From NCBI RefSeq assembly GCF_020921035.1, contig NC_063157.1:2356001-2420000 (forward strand): 64,000 bases of DNA. Reading direction: 5' to 3'. This document shows positions 11,580-23,700 of this stretch, one piece after another; within the stretch, counting starts at the first letter, position 1, and the number at the start of each line of letters is the position of its first letter. The DNA is from Rhodamnia argentea (lineage: Eukaryota; Streptophyta; Magnoliopsida; Myrtales; Myrtaceae). The position numbers and the translations under genes are program-made. A model generated the notes under the pieces. The model did not search any database, was not told the DNA's origin, and saw only the letters and a list, made by a program, of their open reading frames with translations.

Positions 11580-11755
11580 CTCGATATCATATTGTGATGC
11601 TCTAGATTTAACTCATTAAGGTATTGTCTGCTTTGGTCCATTCCATACCGAGTCTCGTGGTTTTGTCCTTTGGCTTACAGGTGGGCATCTTCCCGGGAGG
11701 TCACCCATCCTAGTAGTGCTCCCACTTGAGCAGATTTAACTTTGGATATCAATAG
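11580..11755 (-). mobile_element. Cassandra-type TRIM LTR fragment with 5S rRNA-derived sequence
   Basis: Bases about 11685-11753 are the reverse complement of the second half of plant 5S rRNA. The block ctaggatgggtgacc (minus strand, about 11699-11713) is the intact box C of the 5S internal promoter, preceded by agtgggagcactacta and followed by tcccgggaag. The flank 'gtattgtctgctttggtcca' and 'ggttttgtcc' is typical of the LTRs of Cassandra, a non-autonomous LTR element of vascular plants that carries 5S sequence in its LTR. The other half of 5S and the second LTR are absent, so this is one truncated LTR, not a 5S gene. Confidence 0.75.
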
Positions 11756-12528
11756 TATTTAATTATTTTATTAGTCTCCCTCACACTTATTCTGATCTTT
11801 TTGCCTAGGACTAAGTGTGGAATATTTAATATGGGAGAAAAATGGGGTCCAAAAAGATTTGAACTCGCGGATGTGCATATATGTACTTTGCACGTGAGTT
11901 GCACATCCGTTGTACATACGAATATTAGATGCATGTGCATTGCACAAGAGAAAAGTTATCGAGTTTTAAATTAAGAAACTATGCATTTGTAATTATTAAT
12001 ATGATATTAATATGTTATTTGGAAATTTCTTTACCAATTTTTTCAAATTTAAACTTTATAAGACATTAAATATTTAAAATGATAAAGCAGCTAGTTATGT
12101 GGCCAGCGCTTTTTATGGGCAAATAATGTTGGTAAAGATATGTTCACATGTGTTTATCCTTTTCATTATCAGTGTTAATGACTCTTGCATTTGTACCATT
12201 AACAGAGGATATGGTCCATATACAATTTAAATCATGGGTTTAGTGAGCTTTTCATGGCTTTATCCATTTACAGCAGACATGATTACCAATTTGCCATATC
12301 AATCGAGCTCAGCTAGCTTCACTTGGGTTTGAAATTCAAGTCATGTCATCCCTTTCTCTATTGGAACATGGGTGAAATTTCTTGACAGCATTATTGCACT
12401 ATTCGTCATGAATAGAGATTAATAAGAATCAAAGGTCTTAACTACCTAGCTCTAGCTAAACCATATATTCCCCTATTTAATGACGTGTCGCCTTAGTCAC
12501 ACATTTCATGAATTTTAATGGCCCATCA
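11745..12528. repeat. Segmental duplication, copy B (compact)
   Basis: Copy B of the segment described at 8640-10530. It has the empty site of the hAT-like insertion near 11810-11830 and lacks the extra block at 9830-10210. The two copies bracket the GATA-derived array and the Cassandra fragment, so the duplication unit was probably about 2-3 kb and included part of the array. Confidence 0.85.
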
Positions 12529-12674
12529 ATGTTGATGAAACAACTATTGATTCATACAAAAAATTACCTGCTGAAAATTTAGTGATTTTCATGCTCCTGT
12601 TATAAATTTGTCTAAATGAGACAGGAAAAACCATCAATTTTTGCGAGTTTTTGGAAGACTAAGGCATATTTGTT

Positions 12675-12895
12675 TTGCAGAAATGAATTATTTGAAAAAT
12701 ATTCTCCAAAAAATTATCGCTTGCATTGTTTGAAATAATTAGTTGATGGAAATCATTTTCATTATTGACACCAATTTTTTTAAATATTTTCGTGGACAAT
12801 AAAAATATTTTTCGTTCATTTATTTTTGTAAGTAATACAATCGATCATTTTAAGAAAATATTTTTCAAATCATTCATATTTCATGAAATAAATTG
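12675..12895. mobile_element. AT-rich MITE
   Basis: The left arm (gaaatgaattatttgaaaaa then tattctcc) is matched by the inverse of the right arm (atttttcaaatcattcatat then ttcatg), giving an imperfect inverted repeat of about 25 bp. The interior contains atcgcttgcattgtttgaaa. A related, more diverged copy lies at about 32955-33185 (atcgcttgcatcgcttat and 'gtttcaaatgattattttt'). No coding capacity. The target-site duplication was not resolved. Confidence 0.55.
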
Positions 12896-15529
12896 AGCCT
12901 AAAATGCTTTTGAAAAAAAAAAAAAAAGAGGGAGGAAAGATACAAGAATAAGATGCTGTTCAATCCTCCATACGCTTGCTTCAATTCATTGTCAAGATGC
13001 TACATGCAAGAAAGACACAGACCTTGACCTCATCATGGTATCTCTGGGTTTAAAAGTATACACTGGTGTACACACGCAGTGCTAGTACAGTTCCATTGAC
13101 TTTTAGGATTTTTAAATGTGGCTGCTGATTGACTCATCACTTCTGAATAATCACCCATTTTTTCCTATCTTGGCGACTTTGAAAATGAAATCAGTGACTC
13201 AATCCGGTAGTTATCCGAAGCTCTGAAACAAGATATAGGATAAAATTACTTGTTATTCGTTTTTTTTTTTTTTGTGGCTTAGAATAAATTATTAATCTCA
13301 CAGTGGATTACGGACAGCCACATGATCATTTCTCAAACGTTTTCGTGATTTTTTTTCGGGTCTAGAAAACAAAAGAACTCGAATCTTCAAAGGATCATCA
13401 AAACGACACGAGATTAGGGTTTTGGACCCTTTTGGCTAATCACATCTTAGCACTAATTAATAATTTTGGTACCCACACATACTTGTCTCCAGCGAGAGAT
13501 CTCATATGCTTCATATAATAAGCAATCGCAATCAGTTGGTGTGGAGCCTGCATTGTCTCTCTGTTCGTTCATGTTTCCGATGAGCTCGTGTTCCCGGGGG
13601 CATAAAATAGTGATTAAATAAACAATCACTACAATTTTTGTCATCTTCTTGTTTTATTCTTCAATGATTTATTACTTTATGGAAATGGGATCTGGGTAGA
13701 CCCGAGTTTCCATATGCACTCTCTCCCACCAGCTCATCCTTGGCATTAAAAAAATTGGGAGTTGGTTTTTCTTAATATATAAAAAAAAAAAAGGTGAAAA
13801 AAAAAACATCATTGGTTAATCGAAAGCCAAGGAGAGTAATCTCAAAAGAAAAAGGGATTAAGATCAATGATAATTTAATTAAGGGTTCGAGAGCAACCCA
13901 TGATTCTACAGTGTCTACAATCCTTTATATGCAAGGCACTAAAAATTGTTTTTGGCACTAAAGACAAAGTGGGTGAAAGTCGTTTGTAAATTATGTGGTG
14001 CTACTACGGACAATCGTGCGTGCGGAGCAATCGCACCAAATGACCATCTTTGTGCTTGCTAGTGATCTTACAAACAAGAGAAATCTTTTGAATCTATTGG
14101 GACTATCCCCACAAATTTATTATGTTGAATGACGGGTGGAGAGAATATACAGCTCGCTTGATCAAATGCCTCGCTAAGAAATCGATCTTACTCTATTTAG
14201 CCTCGCTCCGTAAGCAACTCCCGAGACAGTTTGAAGATTGAAGAACGATGTTTGGTGTTATAAAGTGCGCGATACAAGGTCCCAATTCTCCATGTTCTCA
14301 AATGCAAAAAAAAAAAAAAATTCCATGCAATTAGATTAGACAACCGTGTTCTCTAATAGTTTGAAGGACAGTCAATCTTACAATTATTATCGGTGCAAAT
14401 GGTCTGTACACATACTTTATCGTGGGAGGAGAGTTACCCAAAAAAATTCATTAACATATTGTACTTATGCCAATTCAAACCTAAACCTTTCGGTTGGGTC
14501 AATTTAATCCTAAATTTATTTAATTTGATTAATTTTTTTAAAATTATTGACGCGAATGCCAGCAGTCTTACACGGCACGGCAAGGAGAGAATTGCATTTA
14601 GAATAGGTTGTCTCAAAAATCATCCAACCCACGTGTTGCAAAGTAGAGAAATGTTTGGTAATAAATCTCCGTGATTCCAAGAGAAAGTGGCTTGGACTCA
14701 CTCTACATAGGTATTGAAGCTAACCACGTGTGAGATTCCCTAACAGTTTTTTTTTTTTTTTTTTGTGTGTGTGTGGATATATCTACCCAAGTGATATTCA
14801 TCGGCAATTTAGGTTTTTTGATCGAGTGAAATTTGGATAACATATGCATGTGATACTTCTTCGGTTTCAAGGACTTCACATTTTCCATAGGCAAACGACA
14901 AGCTGATGTCTATTATAATCGATGTGACCGTCGACAAGTTGCGCTTTTTCGATATTATATGATTTTTGGGATGCCATCAAGGTGATTTTTGGCATATCGC
15001 GTGAATTTTCACTATCGCAGAGTCGTATTCTTTCTGTACACATAAATTGTCAATCGTGATCGATCAAAAATCATCACTTTGACAACCCGAACAACTTTTC
15101 GCGGATCGATATCCTCACGACATTACAACCCAAACTCCAACACGTTGATTATGGTAATCTCTTCCGAGTACTTAGTGCCCTCATTTCATGAGACGAATCT
15201 GGTGCATCTAAGCTATAGAAAGAGGTTAGCGTTGGGGAAACAAGCAGTGCACGCCACGTGAACTCGTTTTCTTTATGTACGTGAAGTCCGTATGTGTGGT
15301 GCCGGGGCTAGGGTTTCATCGTCTGAAGACATGCGACGACCGTTCTTCTGTAATTTAATTGATTTTTTATGACCTTGCAAAAGTTGGTCATGCGCGTGAC
15401 TGGTTAGGCCTGTGTCTTCGACTTCGACCAACCATGCAAAGGTGTAGGCAGTCCAAAGAACTGGAAACCCCACTCTTTACTTACGGGTAGGTCGGTCAAA
15501 GGGGTGAGTCACGTTGGATTTATGTCAGA

Positions 15530-15900
15530 TTATAAATAGTCTGATCCAAATAGACTCACTTAATCCGTTTCTGACTCATTTGTTGTAGTGCAAATTTTAT
15601 GACCCATATGATCCGACACAGCTTATATTCCTAAAACGCTTCATATTTAATCCAATCCAAGAAAACCCATACTTAAACTTAAGCGAGAAAGCGGAGTGAG
15701 CAAGCGTGAGAGAGAATGAAGACAGAGTCATAGTTATGAGTTGAGTCTAAGTAAATTGTAAATCAATTTATGATCCATTTACGATTATTTAACACTCGTA
15801 TTTTGTTTAAATCTATTCATGAACCATTTATTGAATATAACTAATCCCAACACATATGGGTTAAGAAATGGATTTATGACCTATTTTATCATGTCTACTT
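15530..15900. repeat. Dispersed repeat, copy 1
   Basis: This segment is related to 42400-42760: both contain 'tatttaatccaat', a 'ggagtgag...gagagaatgaag' block, 'aatccatttatgac'-like repeats and 'tatttattgaatataacta'. The copies are diverged and non-coding. Copy 2 sits inside the larger foldback unit at 41354-42900, so this may be a fragment of the same transposon family. Confidence 0.6.
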
Positions 15901-16699
15901 ATAGGCGTGGTTGTCAACAATTCGGTCGATTTGGGTTTCCGTAATACCCTCATGTACATATGAAACCCATCTACATAATACGAACTTGTAAAGAAGAAAA
16001 TTATCAACTCGCCTCGCTCTTCCTTTAGCTTTTCTTCCCATTCCAATCGAAAGGGTATTTTCGGGTCAGCTCGTATGACCGGAATTCTCTTTGATTCGGC
16101 CAAACACTAAAATTCACATCAAAATTTCGCCAATTCACTAAGAATTACAATTTCTTGTGTCGAAGCTCAGAAAATAAAAATAAAAAAATTATCGTTCTTG
16201 AGCATGACCAAAGGCATATTCACTTATGTTTTGACGACTGAAATTCAGTTCTGAAGATACGTGAGCGTGACAAAAAGGGCTAAAAACCCTACTTAACTTA
16301 AGGTCTTGCTATACATGCCCTAATTACATGGAAATCACAAACTAATCAGTCAAGTCAAAAATAAATTGGATGACCTAAATTTTGTATGACTGCGGTGGAT
16401 TTAAACAATGAAGCAAAATCTCTACCCGTGCTCCTGGCGTAGAGATTTGCAAAGACTTGGCTAAATTCTTCACAAGCCTAGGCAGCGGTGCGAGATTAGT
16501 GTTGCCCAAAAAAGAAATGGGTATTACGAATATTATAAAAAAATTCCAAACTTGGACCTTTTTATTGAATTTAATTATTAGAGACTGATCTCGTCGTAAT
16601 CAAGAACCCTAATTTTCTCACGTTAGTTCTCTTTCTTTAGGGCGGTGCGTCATGAGTTTTCATGACCACGAACTTTGCAGATGAAGCAAGTTAAGGATG

Positions 16700-17270
16700 C
16701 ACACGGCAACACTTTTCATTCAGAAATTAACTTTTGGCAAAAAGTTCATTTTTTACTTCTACTCAGAAGCTGAAGTTGATTTTTCTACTTTTGCTCCAAA
16801 AGTTGATCAAAGATTTGGTAACAGTTGAAAATTTGTACTTTTGAAACATTATTAACACAAAATCTTCTATGAAAAATTATTGACGGCTGTTGAAAAATTT
16901 CTACTTCATTTTTTAAACTTTTTAAATTTATTTAAAAAATAATTTTTATTATTAAAAAATAGTATTTACTTTTTAAAAATAAAAATAAGTTATTTTTTAC
17001 TTTGCGGCCGGAGACGACCACCAGCAGAGGTTGGCGGTAGGCTGCGGTGGCAAGCGCATAGATGGTTGAAAAGAGGGTAAGGGCGTATTGAAAAAAGAGT
17101 GAGGCAAGAAGTAATTCTTGAGTTGAGAATCAATTTTTTTTAACTTCTCAAATTGGGATAAAAATAACTTTAGAAGTAGAAATTTCTTTGAGAAGTAAAA
17201 ATTTTCACCAAACGGATTTCTATTTCGGAAGTTACATTACCAAACGGATTTCTACTACGAAAACATAACG
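16700..17270. mobile_element. Probable foldback MITE
   Basis: The left side carries 'aacacttttcattcagaaat' and repeated 'aaagttgat' motifs. The right side carries two copies of 'accaaacggatttct' and ends in 'tactacgaaaacataacg', which is a weak inverse of the left end. The centre (16985-17060) is GC-richer and unlike its flanks. No coding potential. Borders are approximate. Confidence 0.4.
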
Positions 17271-19818
17271 AAATAAAAAGCAAACTCGACAAAAGAAAAA
17301 ATTGAGACATAAGATCTATTATGGTTCACACTTAAACTAGGATGACATTTATCGGAGGATCCCACTACAAATAGCACCTGTCACCTCTATGCTACACCTC
17401 TCAAATACAAGAAAAAGAGATTATATATAACAGTAGCTATTCATAAGCTCAAGCTAAAACAATCAATAAAATACGGGCTCAACATACAAAAGCCCTTAGC
17501 GTCCACACTCCGATAGAGCTACGAGGTTAGCCCTTTGATCGATCAAGACTCACGTGTCTTCCTATCGATAGAGAGTATGAATCACGCTCTCAACGGAACC
17601 ATGAGGTCAAATACATAGCGATACCATGCAATCTTTCCGAGCTAAAACGGGCACGTGATATCGAAGTCACGTATTGAACCTTCTGGTCTAATTTCATCGA
17701 ATACGTCCGATATATGTACCCGACTTCAACGCCCCGTTTTAAGGCGGGTTAACCAATTTCCCAATGAATAGGAGGACGAGAAAGCTGAGCGAGCGAAAAG
17801 AACGGAAGGGAAGAGGGATTCCTGGAAATCGGGGAGGGACCGATCTGCACCAGCAAATTGGGAAAAGCCTGCTTTGGTGAAAGCTTTTGAGAGAGAGAGA
17901 GAGAGAGAGCAAAAGGAATGATTTTCACAATTTTTTAACGACGACTGGGGAGGGTGATTCTTTTTGTTCGTGCCCTATTGATGCAGCTCGATGGAGAGAG
18001 AGAGAGAGAGAGATCACGGGTGGTGCAATGTGAAAAGGGAAGCAGGGTGGGGTGGGGGGCCTCCACGATTGGAAATGATATGAATTGGTACGACAAAATC
18101 ACATGACGAGGTTGCTTCGTACTCCGTGCTTGCCCTCGCCTTCTTACATAGCCACTTCCGGGCGAAGACTTTTTTCTCGTTGAAAGCATGATTTCATAAT
18201 AGAATTGAGAATCAGAAAATTGAATTGGTAAAAATAAAGTAGAATTCAGATTTCAGGATATGCGTAGTAGGTTTCAAATTCTTAAATTTGAAAACTGATT
18301 TTGACGGGTGGATTTTAGATTCTTAGTTTTTGTATTTTTCTAATTCTATATCTTCGCACGATCATATGATATTTTATGGCGTTTCCCGATGAGCTTGTAT
18401 TCTGGAACCATTAATCCGAGATTCTATTTCCGATGATATCTATAAATGAAACTTTTACTTTGTTTACGTTTTAATTTTTTTTTTTTTTTTGTCTAAATAT
18501 AAGGCGTGATCTCCGTAGCAACAAATGATGGTTATTAGAAATGACAATTCACTGCAATAGTTCAATTAAGAATATATGTGAAATCCGAATAGATTTTGAA
18601 ACCAATCTAGAACCGTCGAGGTTTTAAGGTATGTAATGTAGGTTAATCGCTCGCTCACAATATTAACGAGGGTACCTGGGCCCTTGTTAAACATGTTTTG
18701 TTTGTTATAATTCGATATCCTAGACAATGGTTGCGTAATAAAAGAGCAATTAGTACATTGAGAACCTCAAAATTCCTGTGACCGGTCGCTCGGCCGGTGG
18801 CTAACGAATTTTCATGAAATTTTTTTCTTAAAATAACTTCTTCTTCTTCTTCTCTTCTTGGGGGGCCCACTAAATTTCTTCGTCATCCACCAACGGCACG
18901 GATTGCTTGCCATAGTTCCCTGCGAGTGACGCAGGCCTTTCACCCGACGCAGGCAGTGCTTCCCCAACCCACGTGAAAGCGACTCGTGGACGAGAGGCTC
19001 GTACTTTGACCTAACATTGCCCACGTGGCTCCCTTAAACGAGGTAATAAATCTCGTCGTTGCTCGTGCTTTTTTTGCCGCTTTATTTTGTGGTCGACGCC
19101 CTTTTTTCTCCTCGATGAATGATTGCATGGATCACCCATGCATGCGCCACGAGTTGTCCGAATGATTTGAAATTTTGATCGGACTCTTACCGTTGTTTTT
19201 CATATGATTTTCATTGAACTTAGGTTTTTGCCCGGAGTCAATTGAGGGAGGAAAGAGGATGCACTCTTTCTATTCACACAGGATATGGCATACGTCCCTA
19301 AAGATATTAATCTTTTTATACGACTATTTTCCATTCAATTAAAGAAATGATGGCCAATGATAGTGATATGATACGAGCAATGCAGGTGGCGCGAGACTCG
19401 CCGACCGAATCCCAACCCGTTGTTTCAAGGTATTTTTTAAAAAAAAACGGGTTTTCCAAACCCACCACCAACTTGAGATAGGAAATCGATTCGTAAGCTT
19501 ACGGGAACCGAGTGAGTTGAACTCCGATCCGATGAGATGGCTTCTCGAATTGTTTGGTGCGCATTGCATTGGCATGGTTTCCTCGAGAGAAAGGAAGAAG
19601 AGAGAATTTTCTAATCTTGCCGCGACTAGGATTTCGTTGTCATAAGAGGCGGCAAAATTCCGTTTTTCTGTTTTCAACGCTATGGTCTTCTTCTGCTTTT
19701 TAAGCAAATTCATAGGACTGTGGGTGTTCCAAACTCTGTGGTGACCCACTTGAAAATGAAGCCTTTTCATCCCGTGGGTCAAAACTCATGACGAGTGGGA
19801 GATACGTATGAAACAAGG

Positions 19819-19857
<39 letters not shown>

Positions 19858-20789
19858 ATTTTTTTTCAATAAATTAAGTTATTTATTAAGCAAAGTTTTG
19901 TTTAATATTCTTGCCCTGGTCATGAAAGAGACAACGATGCTTCTTGTAATCTTCCTTTCGCTTCTCAAGCTTGGACAAGTCTCCATCCTTACCGCTGCCT
20001 TGGGCCTCATAATAAAACTCCTAATGAAAGAAATTAGCGGATTGTCTTATGATGTCTCTCCCTCTTGAGACAAGAAGCTAGGTTACCTTAAGATTCTGTC
20101 AAAATAGGGCGGGTCCTCTGCTAATCGAGGTGGCACCCGGCTGCCGTGCACAGGTAAAACTCGCGAAAACAGACAGCAGCGATCAGACTATTTTTTTTTT
20201 AATTTTTTTGCTACCATAAAACGAAATTCATTAATTTCCTTTTCCATGATGTAGATTGCTTGATTCCTTTCGTGGGTGATTGGGAAAAACCACGCATGGT
20301 TGAAAATCAAGGCAGGAAAGAACTATAATGACGGAACATGTGAACCACAAGAGAATAGTGATGCGGATTGAGGACCCCAAAATCTCCCCTCTCGTGCTGT
20401 CTATCTAAATTGGTATTGGATCTATGGATTCTACAAAGTGGGCTGTAATATTCAAGTGGCCGAATGGATAAATCCTGCTCGGCCTTAAAATAATTGCTAA
20501 GTTCTCTGCTTCAATCAGTGACGCCCCGCTCTTCTTCTTTCAGAAGCAATGAGTTTTAACCAATCGATTGTTCACATCAGGCTATGAACGTAATCGCCTT
20601 TACTTGATGGCAAAATGCAAAAGGAAAAGTCGGGAGTGCATTTGCAGAACAAACATGTAACTAATAACAGAGATCGAGGGAGTATTGTCAAAGAAAAACC
20701 ATACACAAAAGGCAGATAGACAGTATCTACACCTCCATGCTCAGCTTTGGAAGAATCGACTCGACCACAGCAGGACAAAAGAACAAGTT

Positions 20790-23700
20790 CTACTGCTGCT
20801 TGCACTCAGGAGGGCGCTCGCCTTGCTCTGTCCTCCCACCCTGTGCTCGGCCACTCTTCTGCAGTTCATATAAGGATGGGAGGTTCAAGTTAAGCCAAGC
20901 TAATAATCCAACACAGAATCTTCTTAACATTTCGCTTGAGAAAAGATTGGCAATGCGCTCATCTCACCTTGGATCCACCTGATGACTGCTTCCACAAAAT
21001 CACCAATGACGAATTAGCATCTCCACCAAGAAAAATCCACCAATCACAAGTGTAGAAATTCAAGTAAAAACGGTTATCACCTTCTTCTTGCTCTTGCTTT
21101 GCTCCTCTTCTTCATCATCTTCCTCATCGTCCTCGTCGTCTTCCTCATCGTCCTCGTCATCTTCGTCTTCTTCATCTTCCTCACCCCCTTCATCTTCATC
21201 GCCCACTATGTCACCAATATCATCGTCTTGAACAGCCTCGCCCGTGAACCACGACACAGCATGAGGAATTATCTTATCGCGGATAGCAGAGCTGCATCAT
21301 AATTAATAGCTTGAGTTGTGCAAACAAACGACAGTCAAGGCTTTAAGTCAAGTTGTCCCAGTGGTAACATATGCTCTCCTCCCAAAGCAGGCAACTCCTC
21401 ACACATATAACTACAGCATTGCCATGTTTATTACACAGGAAATTACCTTCCCATGTTCCATAATCAAGATCGCTAGTCTCCCACTAATCAAACTTCATTT
21501 ATTGATTTACATAGAAGAAACTACCATATTAAAAGGAGAGAGAGAGCCTTCAAAGAAAAGGGGGCGCCGGGATATGCATAAACAAGAGGGTAAACACAGT
21601 CAGATCAAGATTAACTTGTGCCTTTGTGATATCAAAGATGAGTGTCACCTCCAGGTTTTGAAAAACATCACTCCGATGAGAAAAGACAACAACTATCCTG
21701 TTCTCTGCCGAAACATAGCCTTACTCGTCTCATAAAATCCAATAGATATTAATTCCACTCCATTGCTTAGAGCAAACAAAATATATCAAGATTACGCTCA
21801 TGGAAATTGCTACATTCGTAATAGATTGCTTCAATCTCATTAGCTCAAAAACTATATTTCCCTGCCAAACTGCAAGCCTACAGGTCAGATGAGACACCCA
21901 AAACAAGCACCAACAAATACACCAGCCTTTGACTATTGCAATATTCTCGGGAAAATAATAAGTCGCTTACAGGACAAACAAGAGATTACTGGGTTGCTGA
22001 TGATATGAAACACGCCTTTTGGAAAAAACTCAAACCGAGACACTAAAACGTGCTTACAACTTTGCTCCCTCCCATAATCCCAGAAACTAGATCCTGCTTT
22101 AGAACTCTACCTCAAGTAAAGTTCCCTTTGATCGGCAAGTCAGGGTAATGTTTAACATACAGGCCAAAAAAATCCTATTGAAAATCAATAATGGAGGGTC
22201 AACCTTAGTCAAGAAAGAAGTAATCACTGACTTACCCCATGTCATAATCCTGTTCCATTAGATTCTGCAATTCCTCTGCCTGTTTGAAACCAATATAAAG
22301 AGATTACTATACTCCACTATAACAAAGTGTATTTCATTGCAACACTACTAGCGATATCATACCGTGTCTTCATCTAAATCATCATCATCATCATCATCTG
22401 GAATCTCTGGAGGATTGAAAAAATTAAAGAAGCTTTCACATTTTTCAATTTTTGTAATGGGTTTGGCATTTTTTGATCCCTTTTTCGGCTTCTTCTTCAG
22501 CAGCTTCTCAGTCAAACATTTCCCTGGATACCACTCAATCTCTGTCCTGAGAGTTGCACCACAGAGCATGAGCTATGGGAACCAAAGCTGCCTAAACAAA
22601 ATATACGAGTAAAGTGACTTACCCAATAGCTTTCTCAAGAATAGGTTCGTCGTCATCATCGATCATGTGATATGTTTTCGTAAGCACCGAGTTCTTGAAG
22701 TATGGATTAGCATCAAAGAAGAACTCGAGCTTAAAGCCTTTAGGTTTATCGATCCTGGACCATTTAATATCTTTTAAATACTTCAGAGCCCCCTCATCCC
22801 GTTCAGAGATCTAAGCAAAGAAATGGAAAATGATAAGCCAAAATTAGTTTCTACCAAAGGAAAAAAAGATGGTTCTGCATTGACTACCTCTTCTGCCAGA
22901 ATTTCATTGGTCTTCATGGCAGTGAGCCAGAAGTTCGGCACACCTTTCTCTGCATTTAAATTTCAATAAGGAAAAAGAACACTCAGAAAAAGGTTCAAGA
23001 CAACAACAGATACCCTCATAAAGACCACCTTCAGGGGATTTGTCCTCTTCTACCGCCGCAGAAGCTTCCTTTACTACTCCATCAACTTCAACAATTCCAT
23101 TGACAATTTCATATCTCTAAGTGCCAAACGAGCAAAAGTGCATTAGCAGACAGCACAGCAATCTAAACAACTAGTAGAATGGATTGCAAAATCACCATTC
23201 CGATAACATTTTCATCACTATCTGAAACAAGCTTCATCTTTGTCAGAGAATATCACAACGTGAGAACAAATAATTCAGACCTTTGTATATAGGGGTTCGT
23301 ACAACTTCTGGTATTTAGCTTCCAATGCTGCCCTCTCCTCGAAAAATTTAGCCTCCAGCTCATCATGATGGCTCTGAAATCACCAGTCCCCAGCGTTAAA
23401 AACTTCCTATCTACACGTTTTCAAAGAATACAAATTCTCGGGGTAGGGGTATGGTCGCCTTGACCACTATCGACGTGGTTAAGGGTATCTCCAGGGGCTT
23501 GAATAAGCAAAAAGAAACATGTACGAGCATCCTTGTCGGAAATAAGAACACTCACATATCCTCAGGAAATTACACACTTCCTAGTTCTAGCAGTTCCTGA
23601 AATAACTTCAACGCAAATCAACATATCCGTTGAACGAAATATTAACTGGGGAGACGCGAGTGAAGAGCTCCTCGCATATATCAACCAAATAAGACAGTCA

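Larger units (their letters stand above)
12529..20789. other. Gene-free, repeat-rich intergenic region
   Basis: No gene is supported over 8 kb. Open frames here are short, overlapping and without domains. Contents I can see: a MITE at about 12675-12895; poly(A)/poly(T) runs at 12913, 13260, 13785, 14307 and 14745; a repeat fragment related to the 933-1549 MITE near 14460-14545; a dispersed repeat at 15530-15900; a foldback-like block at 16700-17270; GA tracts at 17888-17908 and 17996-18012; and a (CT)16 run at 19821-19852. Bases 20540-20789 are probably the NAP1 3' UTR and downstream flank. Confidence 0.5.

Noticed and set aside
11176..11619. 147-aa open frame as a real gene
   Set aside because: It is almost two units of the GATA-derived array running into a GC-rich repeat; no zinc finger, no supporting splice structure.
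11685..11753. A functional 5S rRNA gene
   Set aside because: Only part of 5S is present, the A-box region is degraded and the flanks match a TRIM LTR.
21081..21291. Acidic Asp/Glu frame as a separate small protein
   Set aside because: It is exon 10 of NAP1 in the correct phase, with splice sites at both ends.
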